DNA of 64,000 bases from NCBI GenBank assembly GCA_030695565.1, contig JAUYRZ010000070.1, positions 1 through 64,000 of the forward strand. The letters run 5' to 3'. This stretch comes from Archangium sp. Lineage in GTDB: Bacteria; Myxococcota; Myxococcia; Myxococcales; Myxococcaceae. Position 1 is the stretch's first letter, and each line of letters opens with the position of its first letter. The position numbers and the translations under genes were made by a program. Under the pieces are notes generated by a model that was not told the DNA's origin, made no database searches, and saw only the letters and a program-made list of their open reading frames with translations. Positions 1-7,586 of this stretch are shown piece after piece.

Positions 1-405
1 GTTCAGCACCGAGTCGCCGTCGATGTCGGCGTCGCAGCCGTCACCCTGGCCGTCGCCGTCAGCGTCGAGCTGGCTGAAGTTCGAAGCCGCCGCGCAGTTG
101 TCGCACGAGTCGCCCACGCCATCGCCGTCGCCGTCGAGCTGATCGCGGTTCGACGCGAAGGCGCAGTTGTCTTTGTCGTCGGCCTTGCCGTCACCGTCGG
201 CGTCGTCGGTGTACGCCAGCGTGATGCCGTCGTCGGTGTACGCCACCCAGACCGAGCAGCCACAGCCACAACCGCAGCCGCCGCCTTCTTCGCCGGGCTT
301 GCCGCACGACTCACCCAGACACTCCGGGTTGTCCGCACCTTGAGCAAAGGCGGGAACGGCGAACAGCGAGAGGGCAGTCATGAGCGCGAGCTGGGTGGTT
401 TTCAT
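1..405 (-). CDS. Secreted thrombospondin type 3 repeat protein, N-terminal part
   Basis: The gene begins at 405 and reads without a stop to the window edge, so only the first 135 codons are present. A good ribosome site (AGGAG, about 413-417) precedes the ATG. Residues 1-22 form a signal peptide ending AFA. A Cys/Gly-rich stretch (CGCGCGC near residue 45) is followed by calcium-binding type 3 repeats of the form DxDGDGxxDxxDNC at about residues 68-135. Such repeats bind calcium and make stiff extracellular spacers in secreted or outer-surface proteins of Gram-negative bacteria. In myxobacteria they often precede adhesion, hydrolase or sorting domains, but the C-terminus lies outside the window, so the function is unknown. 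The fold call is firm. Confidence 0.85.
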   Translation of the reverse strand, partial: MKTTQLALMTALSLFAVPAFAQGADNPECLGESCGKPGEEGGGCGCGCGCSVWVAYTDDGITLAYTDDADGDGKADDKDNCAFASNRDQLDGDGDGVGDSCDNCAAASNFSQLDADGDGQGDGCDADIDGDSVLN

Positions 406-427
406 TTCACTTCTCCTTGTGTGCGAG

Positions 428-444
428 TCCCTTAAGCAAAGGGA
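428..444. promoter_or_regulatory. Small inverted repeat in the leader of the type 3 repeat gene
   Basis: TCCCTT and AAGGGA form a perfect 6-bp stem around a 5-base loop, about 22 bases upstream of the start codon at 405. It could be a leader hairpin or a small operator. No function can be assigned. Confidence 0.3.
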
Positions 445-767
445 GGACCACATGGGTTCGTGAAGGAAACCAAAAGGTTAAGGCCGCAAACGAACTGCCA
501 AAGTGTGGAGTGCCTCCCACACCCTGGGGTGGTGATCCCAACGAAGCCGATCAGTCCGTTCCACGAAGCGCCCAGCTCACCTCCTCAACTCGACCCAGCA
601 GCTGCGGATTGGCCGGGCCGCGACGCGTCTGCGAGTCGACCTCAGCGGGGTGAGGATGTAAATCTTCTTGTCGCTCGTCGTGCCGAAGGGACCCGTCGCG
701 GAGTCACTGAGCGCGGACCTCAAGTCTCCTCACAACAAGCCTTGTCGAAGGTGATTTAACGCCAGCC
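445..767. other. Divergent intergenic region upstream of amt
   Basis: About 320 bases separate the two divergently transcribed genes. Short open frames here lack protein-like composition. The region contains short dyads, for example CCTCA/TGAGG around 638-654 and GTGTGG/CCCACAC around 503-522. I saw no convincing sigma-54 (GG-N10-GC) promoter, although one might be expected for an ammonium transporter gene. Confidence 0.5.
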
Positions 768-2021
768 ATGGAGACGACAGGCCTACAGGCCGCTAGTTCT
801 ATAGATTCCGGCTCAACGGCGTGGATGTTGGCCAGCTCGGCGATGGTGCTCTTGATGGTGCCCGGTCTGGCCCTCTTTTACGGCGGCATGGTGCGCCGGA
901 AGAACGTGCTCACCACCATGATGATGAGCTTCGTGGCGATGGCGGTGATCGGCGTGCAGTGGGTGCTGATCGGCTACGCGCTCGCGTTCGGCAAGACGGT
1001 GGGCGGCTTCTTCGGGTGGGACTGGGAGCTCTTCGCGCTCAACGGCATCGCGCCCACCAGGCTCTACGGCGACAAACACATCCCCGAGCTGGTGTTCGTC
1101 ATGTTCCAGGGAAAGTTCGCCATCATCACGCCCGCGTTGATCAGCGGCGCGGTGGCCGAGCGCATGAAGTTCAAGACGTACCTCGCCTTCTGCCTGCTCT
1201 GGAGCACCTTCATCTACGCGCCGCTCGCGCACTGGGTGTGGTCGGCCGATGGCTGGCTCTTCAAGCTGGGCGTGCTCGATTTCGCGGGCGGCACGGTGGT
1301 GCACATCGCCGCGGGCGTCTCTGCGCTGGTGCTCGCGTTGATGCTCGGTGCACGGCGTGACGTCGCGCGCGGCACCGCGATTCTTCCCAACAACCTGGTG
1401 CTCACGCTCACCGGCGCGGGGCTGCTCTGGTTCGGCTGGTTCGGCTTCAACGCCGGCAGCGCCGTCGCGGTGGAGTACCCGGTGGCAGGTGCCATCGCCG
1501 GTCTCGCGTTCACCACCACGCAGTCAGCTGCCGCGGCCGCCGGGTTGATGTGGATGCTGGTGGAGCGTTGGCACCACGGCAAGGTGACCTCGCTCGGGCT
1601 CGCTTCAGGAATCGTGGCGGGCCTGGTGGCCGTGACGCCGGCGGCAGGTCACATTCGCCCGGGCTCGGCGCTGCTGCTGGGCGCGATCGCTTCGGTGGTC
1701 TGCTACGGCGCGGTGCAGCTCAAGACGAAGCTCAAGTACGACGACTCGCTCGATGCGTTCGGCGTTCACGGCGTGGGCGGCATTCTGGGAGCGCTGATGA
1801 CGGGCCTGCTGTGCTTCACACCAGTGGCCGCGGGCTTCTCCCAGTTCGGCAAGCAACTGGTCGGCGTGCTGGTGGCGATCGGGTTCTCAGGCCTGGGCAC
1901 GTTCCTCATCGCCACCTTGCTCAAGCGCGTCTACGGGCTGCGCGTCACCGAGTCGGAAGAGCGAGATGGACTCGACCTTCACGTGCACGGCGAGCGCGGG
2001 TACCACTTCGATCAGACCTGA
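768..2021 (+). CDS. amt: Ammonium transporter, Amt/MEP family
   Basis: Inner-membrane channel that conducts ammonium/ammonia into the cell for nitrogen assimilation. The 417 residues and about 11 hydrophobic segments fit the family. Family hallmarks are visible: the pore twin histidines H179 (DFAGGTVVHI) and H334 (DAFGVHGVGG), the SGAVAERMKF segment at about 126-135, and the conserved cytosolic tail ending GLDLHVHGERGY, which in other Amt proteins couples gating to a PII protein. No glnK/glnB gene adjoins it here, unlike the common glnK-amtB pair. The ATG at 768 puts the first helix at residues 17-40; its ribosome site is weak (AAGGTG about 15 bases upstream). Confidence 0.95.
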   Translation: METTGLQAASSIDSGSTAWMLASSAMVLLMVPGLALFYGGMVRRKNVLTTMMMSFVAMAVIGVQWVLIGYALAFGKTVGGFFGWDWELFALNGIAPTRLYGDKHIPELVFVMFQGKFAIITPALISGAVAERMKFKTYLAFCLLWSTFIYAPLAHWVWSADGWLFKLGVLDFAGGTVVHIAAGVSALVLALMLGARRDVARGTAILPNNLVLTLTGAGLLWFGWFGFNAGSAVAVEYPVAGAIAGLAFTTTQSAAAAAGLMWMLVERWHHGKVTSLGLASGIVAGLVAVTPAAGHIRPGSALLLGAIASVVCYGAVQLKTKLKYDDSLDAFGVHGVGGILGALMTGLLCFTPVAAGFSQFGKQLVGVLVAIGFSGLGTFLIATLLKRVYGLRVTESEERDGLDLHVHGERGYHFDQT

Positions 2022-2130
2022 AGCGTGGACTGCGTCCTCGCGAATCGCAGGCTCTTCAGTGTGTTTGATCTGCGCTGCAGGGGTCTCCAGTCTCGACCGA
2101 ACGAAATCCGTCGCGGCGTGAGCGCAGCCT

Positions 2131-2802
2131 CTACAGACTCCCGCCCGTCGAACCGCCTGCGGGTGATGCCGCACGCAGCGGCCCAATCAGATCCGTGCTC
2201 GACACGTCGACGTCGACCTCGTCGAACGCCAGCTCGCGAATGAACACCGCGCCCGGCCCGTGCAGCAACACGCCGAAGGTGATCCGCTCGGCGTCGACCG
2301 GAACATCGAGCACCACCGAATACCACTGGAAGCTGGAGGTGCCGCGCAGCGCCCGGTTCTGCATGTTGTCGAACGCAAGCACCTTGTCTTTGCCGTCGAT
2401 GCGCATCCACAGGCCTGCCCAACCGCGCACCGCCCCGCTGCGCAGCTCGGCCTTCAGCTCCACGCGCCGGCCACGCCAGGTCTCCGCGCTCTCGGTGTGC
2501 GTGAGGCTGCCCATGCCGAACGGCTCTGACTTGAAGGCGCGCGTGCGCAAGATCGGCACTGCACAATCGGTGAACACCTCTTCACAACGCACCTCGTACG
2601 CATCGGGGCGGGTGCCGGTCAGACCCCAGCCCTGCACCCAGCTGCGCAGCCTGGGCTGTTTGCCGAAGTAGCTGCCGCCGACGGCCAGCGGCATGGGCTG
2701 AGCGACCGGCGCACGAGGAGCGCGCGCCGCGCGATACCGGAAATCGGACTGGGCGCCGGCCAACGAGGAACAACACAGAATGATGACGATGAGGTGCTTC
2801 AT
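2131..2802 (-). CDS. Secreted protein with carbohydrate-binding-like C-terminal domain
   Basis: The start at 2802 gives a clear signal peptide (MKHLIVIILCCSSLAGAQ) and overlaps the anti-sigma stop by 4 bases (ATGA), so it is the third gene of the sigma operon. The mature part is about 205 residues. The region with GWAGLWMRIDG, LAFDNMQNR and YSVVLDVP resembles a jelly-roll-like domain found in bacterial hypothetical and regulator-linked proteins, where the typical wording is GWAGLWMRVDG...AFDNMQ. Ligand and role are unknown. Its position suggests a secreted or periplasmic output, or a partner of the sigma/anti-sigma switch. A longer in-frame start at 2898 would lose the signal peptide and is rejected. 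Confidence 0.75.
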   Translation of the reverse strand: MKHLIVIILCCSSLAGAQSDFRYRAARAPRAPVAQPMPLAVGGSYFGKQPRLRSWVQGWGLTGTRPDAYEVRCEEVFTDCAVPILRTRAFKSEPFGMGSLTHTESAETWRGRRVELKAELRSGAVRGWAGLWMRIDGKDKVLAFDNMQNRALRGTSSFQWYSVVLDVPVDAERITFGVLLHGPGAVFIRELAFDEVDVDVSSTDLIGPLRAASPAGGSTGGSL

Positions 2803-3239
2803 GGCCCGACTCCAGGGGTGACGTCGTAACGGGGAATGATCGGCTCTCGATCGGGGCCGATGGTGATGACGCCATCGAACTGCCCCTGCGAGATGCACTC
2901 CGAAGCGGTGGATTGATCGACGCAGTGGCGCAGCTTCGGTTGCGCAGCAGGCGGCGGTTCGCCCTCGATGGAGAACACCAGCACCAGGCCCGCGGCGAGT
3001 GCGGCAGCGGCCGACGCGACGACCGCACCGATGCGCCGGCGGCGGGAGTTGAGCGAGACGACCTTCTTGCGGCGCACCACTTCATGCAGCGCGACTTCGA
3101 GCGCCGCTTCTTCCTGCAGCAACTTCGCGCAGGGAGCACACTGCGCGACGTGCCCTTCGACGAACCGCGCCGATTCAGCGTCGAGCGCGCCGATCACGTA
3201 TTGCTCGACGATGTCGGCGACCAGATGCTTGTTGATCAT
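2799..3239 (-). CDS. Membrane anti-sigma factor with zinc-finger motif
   Basis: Residues 1-60 carry an HxxxCxxC motif (HVAQCAPC) typical of ZAS-type anti-sigma domains, which bind and inhibit an ECF sigma factor in the cytoplasm. One membrane helix follows at about residues 69-90, then a short periplasmic part with two cysteines (HCVDQ, ECISQ). It overlaps the sigma gene by 4 bases upstream and the secreted-protein gene by 4 bases downstream, so the three are translationally coupled. The expected role is holding the sigma factor of 3236-3802 inactive until an envelope signal arrives. Confidence 0.88.
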   Translation of the reverse strand: MINKHLVADIVEQYVIGALDAESARFVEGHVAQCAPCAKLLQEEAALEVALHEVVRRKKVVSLNSRRRRIGAVVASAAAALAAGLVLVFSIEGEPPPAAQPKLRHCVDQSTASECISQGQFDGVITIGPDREPIIPRYDVTPGVGP

Positions 3240-3802
3240 CGCTGGGTCTCCAATTCAGCGCGCAACACCTTGCGCACCTCACACACGATTTGGCGCACGC
3301 GCTGAACCGACAGCCCGACCCGGGCCGCGACCTCCGCGTGCGAAAGTTGAGGGTCTCCGTAGAGCTTCTCGAAGACCGCGCGGGCGCCCGGCGCGAGCTC
3401 CTGCAAACGCTCGTGCGCCTTCTGCAGCCGCTCGCGATCGAAGAAGGCCGTTTCGGGTGACTCCCCGAACGCCTCGGGCACTTCGTCCAACGACTCCGTC
3501 TGCTGGCCCGGTTTGCGCGCCTCGCTGCGCGCCAGGAACAGCGCCTGGCGGATCGCCAGACCGGGCAGCTCGAGGCGGGCCAGCTTCTGCGCGTCGGCCT
3601 GGGTGATCAGCCGCAGCCACGCTTCTTGCGCCATCTCTTTGGCCTGCGCGGGCAACACGCCCTGCGCCAGCAACGCCAACATCACCCGCCGGTTGTGACG
3701 GGCGATCAGCTCCGTCCACGCGCTCCGGTCGCCGCTCCGCGCGGCCGCCTCGGTCGCGCTTTCCATCTCGGAACCCTCGAGGGTGATGTCCATCGTGGCC
3801 AC
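3236..3802 (-). CDS. ECF-type RNA polymerase sigma factor
   Basis: A 188-residue sigma-70 family protein with region 2 at about residues 18-85 (ARHNRRVMLALL, QEAWLRLI) and region 4 at about 125-180 (LSHAEVAARVGLSVQRVRQIV, a helix-turn-helix). It directs RNA polymerase to a regulon that probably includes its own operon. It is followed without a gap by its anti-sigma gene. Region 2 is rather divergent from classical ECF consensus, so the subgroup is not assigned. The start at 3802 is the first ATG; 3793 is an alternative. Confidence 0.9.
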   Translation of the reverse strand: MATMDITLEGSEMESATEAAARSGDRSAWTELIARHNRRVMLALLAQGVLPAQAKEMAQEAWLRLITQADAQKLARLELPGLAIRQALFLARSEARKPGQQTESLDEVPEAFGESPETAFFDRERLQKAHERLQELAPGARAVFEKLYGDPQLSHAEVAARVGLSVQRVRQIVCEVRKVLRAELETQR

Positions 3803-3888
3803 GCACTCATCAGAACGCGGCCACGGCGAAAAACATATCGGGCGGACTCAATCCACCCTCCCGAAGGAACAGCCCCACCGTTCCGAGA

Positions 3889-6800
3889 TCAGATGAACGG
3901 CAGCTTCTTGGCCAGCCCGCCCAACCCGCCGAGCACGTCTCCCGCGAGATCGCCCACCGAGCCGCCGAGGTCCGCCAGCGTACCGAGCGCGTCCTTCGCG
4001 GCGTCGAGGCCGTCTTCCGCGAGGTTCTTGAGCTTGCCCACGGTGTACTCGGCCAGCTCTCCACCGAACGAGCCGAGGTCCTTGAGTGCGTCGACGCCGG
4101 CTTCACCCAGGTTCTCCAGGTTGTCGACGACCGCCCGGGCCCCATCCGTCATGTTCTCAGCCCAGGCCTGCGCGACGTCCTTCATCGCTTCCACGCCGTC
4201 CTTGAGCAGCTCGGTGGCCGCGTCTTTCGCCCACTCGGCGCCCGCGTCGACCCCACGCGCGATCGCTTCGGCGGCCTTCTGGGCAGCTTCGCCCGGCAGC
4301 TTGGCGAGATCCTTGAGCGCGTCCTGTGCCTTCTCGGCAGCGGCCGCGGCGAACTCGCCCGTCGCCTTCGAGAGTTCCTCGAGCTTCTCCACACCGGCCT
4401 CGCCGAGATCCTTGAGCGCCTCCACCGCCTCGGCTGCGAACTCCACGAACTTGCCGCCCGCGGCTTTGATCAGATCCCACGCCTTGTCAGCGAGCTTGCC
4501 GCCCTGCCCGATGGCCCACTTCGCGTCTTCGAAGGCGCCCCTGGGCCCCTTCCGCTCGATGTACTCCGCCACGCCCAGAGGAGCGGTCGCGACGGCCGAG
4601 GCGATGTTGATGCCCTTCACCCAGCCAGGCGCTTCGTAGTCCTCTCCGTTCTTCGCCGCGGCCTCCATCTTCGCCCGCTCGGACGACAGGCCGATGTCGA
4701 GGGCCAGCTCGGCGATGCCGAAGCCCACGCCCACCGCGAGGTCGACCCCCACGCCCACGCCGGTCGCGTCGAGAATGAGCCCGCCCACCGCGTCGACCGC
4801 GTTGAGCTTGGCGCCATTGCTCGCCAGCAGTGAGAGGTCAGCGTTCTTGTCTTTGAGCTCGAACGACTGCCGGGTCAGCAGCGCGGCATCGACGAAGCCG
4901 GGAATGGCGCCGAGCACCGGCACCATCTTCGCGACGTTCTTGAGCACCTTGCCCGCGATGTCGGCCGTGAGCGAGACGCCCATCTTGCCGAGCAGGCCGC
5001 CGATGGCGCTGAAGCCCTTCGCGAGGCCATTGGCCAGCTCACCCAGGGCGCGGCCGTCCATCTTCTCCAGCAGCGGGGCAGCGCCCTTCATCAACTTCTG
5101 GAAGACGTCGCCTTCGGCCTTCGACGCGTACTTCGCCATGTCGGCGATGCCGCTCGCGTCCATGTTCTTCGTGATCTTCACGAAGCTGTCGAGCGCTTCA
5201 CCATCGAGGGACTTGAGCGTCTTGGTGAGGTCGGCCAGGCCCACGGGGTTCGCCAGCAGCTTGCTCAGCTGCGCGGGCTCGAGACCCTTGAGCGTCTTGG
5301 CCAGCTTGTTGGCGTCGGCGGGGGCAGCGCCATCGAGCGCGCCCAGCAGCTTGTTCACGTCGTCGGGGCTCTTCGCGTTCTTGAGCGCGCCGGCGAGGTG
5401 ATCGGTCGTCTGGTCCAGGGGCAGCTTCTTCGCCAGGTCGGCGAGCTTCTGCGCCGCCACGGGATCTTTGAGCACCTGCGAGGCGACCTTCGGGTCGAGC
5501 CCGTTGACCGCGCCGAGGAAACGTTTGGCCTCTTCCGGGGTGGCAGCGCCGTTGACGTGCTTGAGCACCTCGTCGAGCCCGGCGGGATCAGTCACGTCGA
5601 GCTTCTGCAGCAGCGGCTTCAGATCCGCGAGGTCGACCTTGCTCCCCGCGCGCGCCAGCTCGCTCACCTGCGAGCCGGTCAGCTTGCCCGTGAGTTCGTC
5701 GGGCAGCGTGGCGAGCGTGCGATTGGCGAGCGACTCGGCGTCTTTCACGAGCGCTTCAGGGTTGGGAATCTTCGCGTCCTTGAACGCCTGGGTGAGCGAC
5801 GAGAGGTCGCGCCACGCACCACGCGCTTCACCGGCCACCGTCAACGCCGCCAGCGCCTTGTCTTCGGGCTTGGCGTTCGGATCGAGCAGGGTCAGGCCCG
5901 CGCCCACCAGACGTGCCGGGCCATCGAGCTTGCGCAGCGCAGGGGCGAGCTCCTTGAACACCTCGTTGCCTGCGATGTTCTTGAGGGAGGTCGCCACGCC
6001 GAGCGCCGCTTTGGCCTTGGCCGCGTCGGAAGCGTTGGGGTTGGTGAAGGTGGCGTAGGCGTCGGTGAGGCCCTTGAGGCTGCCCAGGTTGGTGTTGAGC
6101 TTGTTGGCCAGATCGCTCGAGCCACCGATGCGCTGGAGCGTCTCCTTCACGCGTTCGGGCGGCAGCGCCTGGTTGAGCGAGCCGATGGTCTGCATCAGGC
6201 CGCTCGCGCGCTGAGCGGGCGTGCTGTTGGGGTTGAACAGCGCCTTCATGCCGTTGCGCGCGTTGGTGTTGCTCAGGAACTGAGTGGTCTCGCGATCGGA
6301 GAGCTTGAACTCCGCCTTGAAGTCGACCGCGTCGCGCGCGTCACGCGGGCTGTCGCCTGCCTGGAGACGCTCCGCGAAGAAGGGATCCTCGAGGGTCGCT
6401 TTGACCTTGTCGTCAGTGCGCGTCTCGGCCGCGGCGGTGAGCACCTCGTTGAGCGCCTTCGGGTCGTCGACGCTCTTGAGCGCGGCGTCGTTCCTCGGCG
6501 ACCGCTCGCCGGTCTTCAGCTGCCGCTCGAGGCGATCGCCGAGCTCGATCAGCTCTCCGCCGTTCTTCACCCCGAGCTTGTCGAGCGCCGCACGGTGGGC
6601 GGGGTTGCGCTGGAGGGCCTGAAAGTTCCGCTCGGCGTCGAGCTGGCGCTGGGTGTCGCTCGCCGAGGGTGCCTGCACACCGAATGACGTCGCGAGTGCA
6701 GCCGAACGTTTGGAGCCGTCGAACGCGGTGGCGACCTCCAGCTTGGTGGCCTCGACCGCCTTGAGGTCCTTCGGGGTGAAGGGCTTGGCGAGCTTCTCGG

Positions 6801-7146
6801 CGACGGCGGCCGTGTTCGCCTCTTCCATCGCGGTGCGCGCGGCCTTCGACTTGAGGGCAACGGCTTCTTCGGCCTTCTGCAGGTTCGCGCCCGCGGTGGT
6901 GTCGGCCTTCGTGAGCTTGGCGGTGACCACCGGGTCGGGCTTCTTCTTCGCGGCCTCGGCGCGCTTGGCGGCGGTCGCTGCGGCCTTCGCCGCCTTGGCT
7001 GCTTCGGCGGCCTTGCGCGCGGCTTCAGCTGCCTTGCGAGCCGCTTCGGCCCGGCGACGTGCTTCTGCCGCCCGCGCTGCTGCTGCTGCTGCTGCTGCCT
7101 GGGCCGCTGCTGCTGAAGAGCTCGAACTGCCAACGCGAGTGGTCAT
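3889..7146 (-). CDS. Large Ala/Lys-rich helical protein with central hydrophobic region
   Basis: A 1085-residue protein without a classical signal peptide. Residues 1-70 are a low-complexity Ala/Lys/Arg helix of repeated AARKAAEAARK type. Residues 150-720 are helical with loosely repeated units (LLGALDG, LAKTLKGLEP, LTKTLKSLDG) recurring about every 35-40 residues. A hydrophobic Gly/Ala-rich part at about 740-850 contains VPVLGAIPGFVDAALL and GVGVGVDLAVGVGFGIAELAL and could insert in a membrane. The last 200 residues are amphipathic 11-mer-like repeats (ALKDLGEAG, AAEKAQDALKDL) resembling apolipoprotein or LEA helices. I recognise no enzymatic domain. The layout recalls large myxobacterial proteins exported without signal peptides, or a pore-forming/effector protein, but that is inference. 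Confidence 0.8.
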   Translation of the reverse strand: MTTRVGSSSSSAAAAQAAAAAAAARAAEARRRAEAARKAAEAARKAAEAAKAAKAAATAAKRAEAAKKKPDPVVTAKLTKADTTAGANLQKAEEAVALKSKAARTAMEEANTAAVAEKLAKPFTPKDLKAVEATKLEVATAFDGSKRSAALATSFGVQAPSASDTQRQLDAERNFQALQRNPAHRAALDKLGVKNGGELIELGDRLERQLKTGERSPRNDAALKSVDDPKALNEVLTAAAETRTDDKVKATLEDPFFAERLQAGDSPRDARDAVDFKAEFKLSDRETTQFLSNTNARNGMKALFNPNSTPAQRASGLMQTIGSLNQALPPERVKETLQRIGGSSDLANKLNTNLGSLKGLTDAYATFTNPNASDAAKAKAALGVATSLKNIAGNEVFKELAPALRKLDGPARLVGAGLTLLDPNAKPEDKALAALTVAGEARGAWRDLSSLTQAFKDAKIPNPEALVKDAESLANRTLATLPDELTGKLTGSQVSELARAGSKVDLADLKPLLQKLDVTDPAGLDEVLKHVNGAATPEEAKRFLGAVNGLDPKVASQVLKDPVAAQKLADLAKKLPLDQTTDHLAGALKNAKSPDDVNKLLGALDGAAPADANKLAKTLKGLEPAQLSKLLANPVGLADLTKTLKSLDGEALDSFVKITKNMDASGIADMAKYASKAEGDVFQKLMKGAAPLLEKMDGRALGELANGLAKGFSAIGGLLGKMGVSLTADIAGKVLKNVAKMVPVLGAIPGFVDAALLTRQSFELKDKNADLSLLASNGAKLNAVDAVGGLILDATGVGVGVDLAVGVGFGIAELALDIGLSSERAKMEAAAKNGEDYEAPGWVKGINIASAVATAPLGVAEYIERKGPRGAFEDAKWAIGQGGKLADKAWDLIKAAGGKFVEFAAEAVEALKDLGEAGVEKLEELSKATGEFAAAAAEKAQDALKDLAKLPGEAAQKAAEAIARGVDAGAEWAKDAATELLKDGVEAMKDVAQAWAENMTDGARAVVDNLENLGEAGVDALKDLGSFGGELAEYTVGKLKNLAEDGLDAAKDALGTLADLGGSVGDLAGDVLGGLGGLAKKLPFI

Positions 7147-7236
7147 GCTGGAAGGTTCGCCCGAGACGGCCTTCAGTTACTGCGAGGGTCATTTACAGAG
7201 AAACCCGAAGGCGACACTTGAGGGTAAGTCTCCCAC

Positions 7237-7527
7237 ATGGTCTGGCGCGCGCTGCTGCTGGCGGTCTTGTTCGAAGGGTGTGCGGGAGCGGCCGCTGGGG
7301 CCGTCGCCAACGCGGCGATCAACACCGCGATCGCCGGCACGGTCTCGGGCGTGCGGCGGGCCAACGGCGAGTGTTTCACCATCTGCAACCCGGGCTCGGC
7401 CTGCAATCACGCCACGGGCCTGTGCGACCCGCTGCCCTGCGGGGGCCGCTGCCACTTCGACGAGAAGTGCGAGTCGACCTACCTGGGCGACACCTGCGTG
7501 AGCAACAAACCCATCGAGCCACGCTGA
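7237..7527 (+). CDS. Small Cys-rich secreted protein, possible lipoprotein
   Basis: A 96-residue protein. Residues 1-14 are hydrophobic and lead to a cysteine in the context LFEGC, an imperfect lipobox because of the Glu. A Gly/Ala-rich helix follows, then a C-terminal part with about nine cysteines spaced like short EGF/Cys-knot motifs (CFTICNPGSAC, CDPLPCGGRC, KCEST, TCVSN). These Cys patterns recur in myxobacterial extracellular proteins. It lies alone, divergent from the large helical protein and convergent with the isocitrate lyase gene. Function unknown. Confidence 0.7.
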   Translation: MVWRALLLAVLFEGCAGAAAGAVANAAINTAIAGTVSGVRRANGECFTICNPGSACNHATGLCDPLPCGGRCHFDEKCESTYLGDTCVSNKPIEPR

Positions 7528-7532
7528 CGTGA

Positions 7533-7560
7533 CCCTTTCCCCCGCGGGGAGAGGGAAGGT
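7533..7560. terminator. Imperfect GC-rich dyad between convergent genes
   Basis: The 60-base gap between the two convergent genes holds CCCTTTCCCCC facing GGGGAGAGGGAAGG. It can form an imperfect stem-loop and probably acts as a two-way terminator. Its core resembles the GGGAGAGGG palindromes at 38056-38080 and 38721-38839. Confidence 0.45.
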
Positions 7561-7586
7561 CGTGGGTGCAGTTTTCGTCGTCTGGT

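Noticed and set aside
5398-6687. 429-codon frame antisense to the Ala-rich protein gene
   Set aside because: Composition is Arg/Leu/Val-rich shadow coding with no domain; the opposite strand has the continuous 1085-codon gene.
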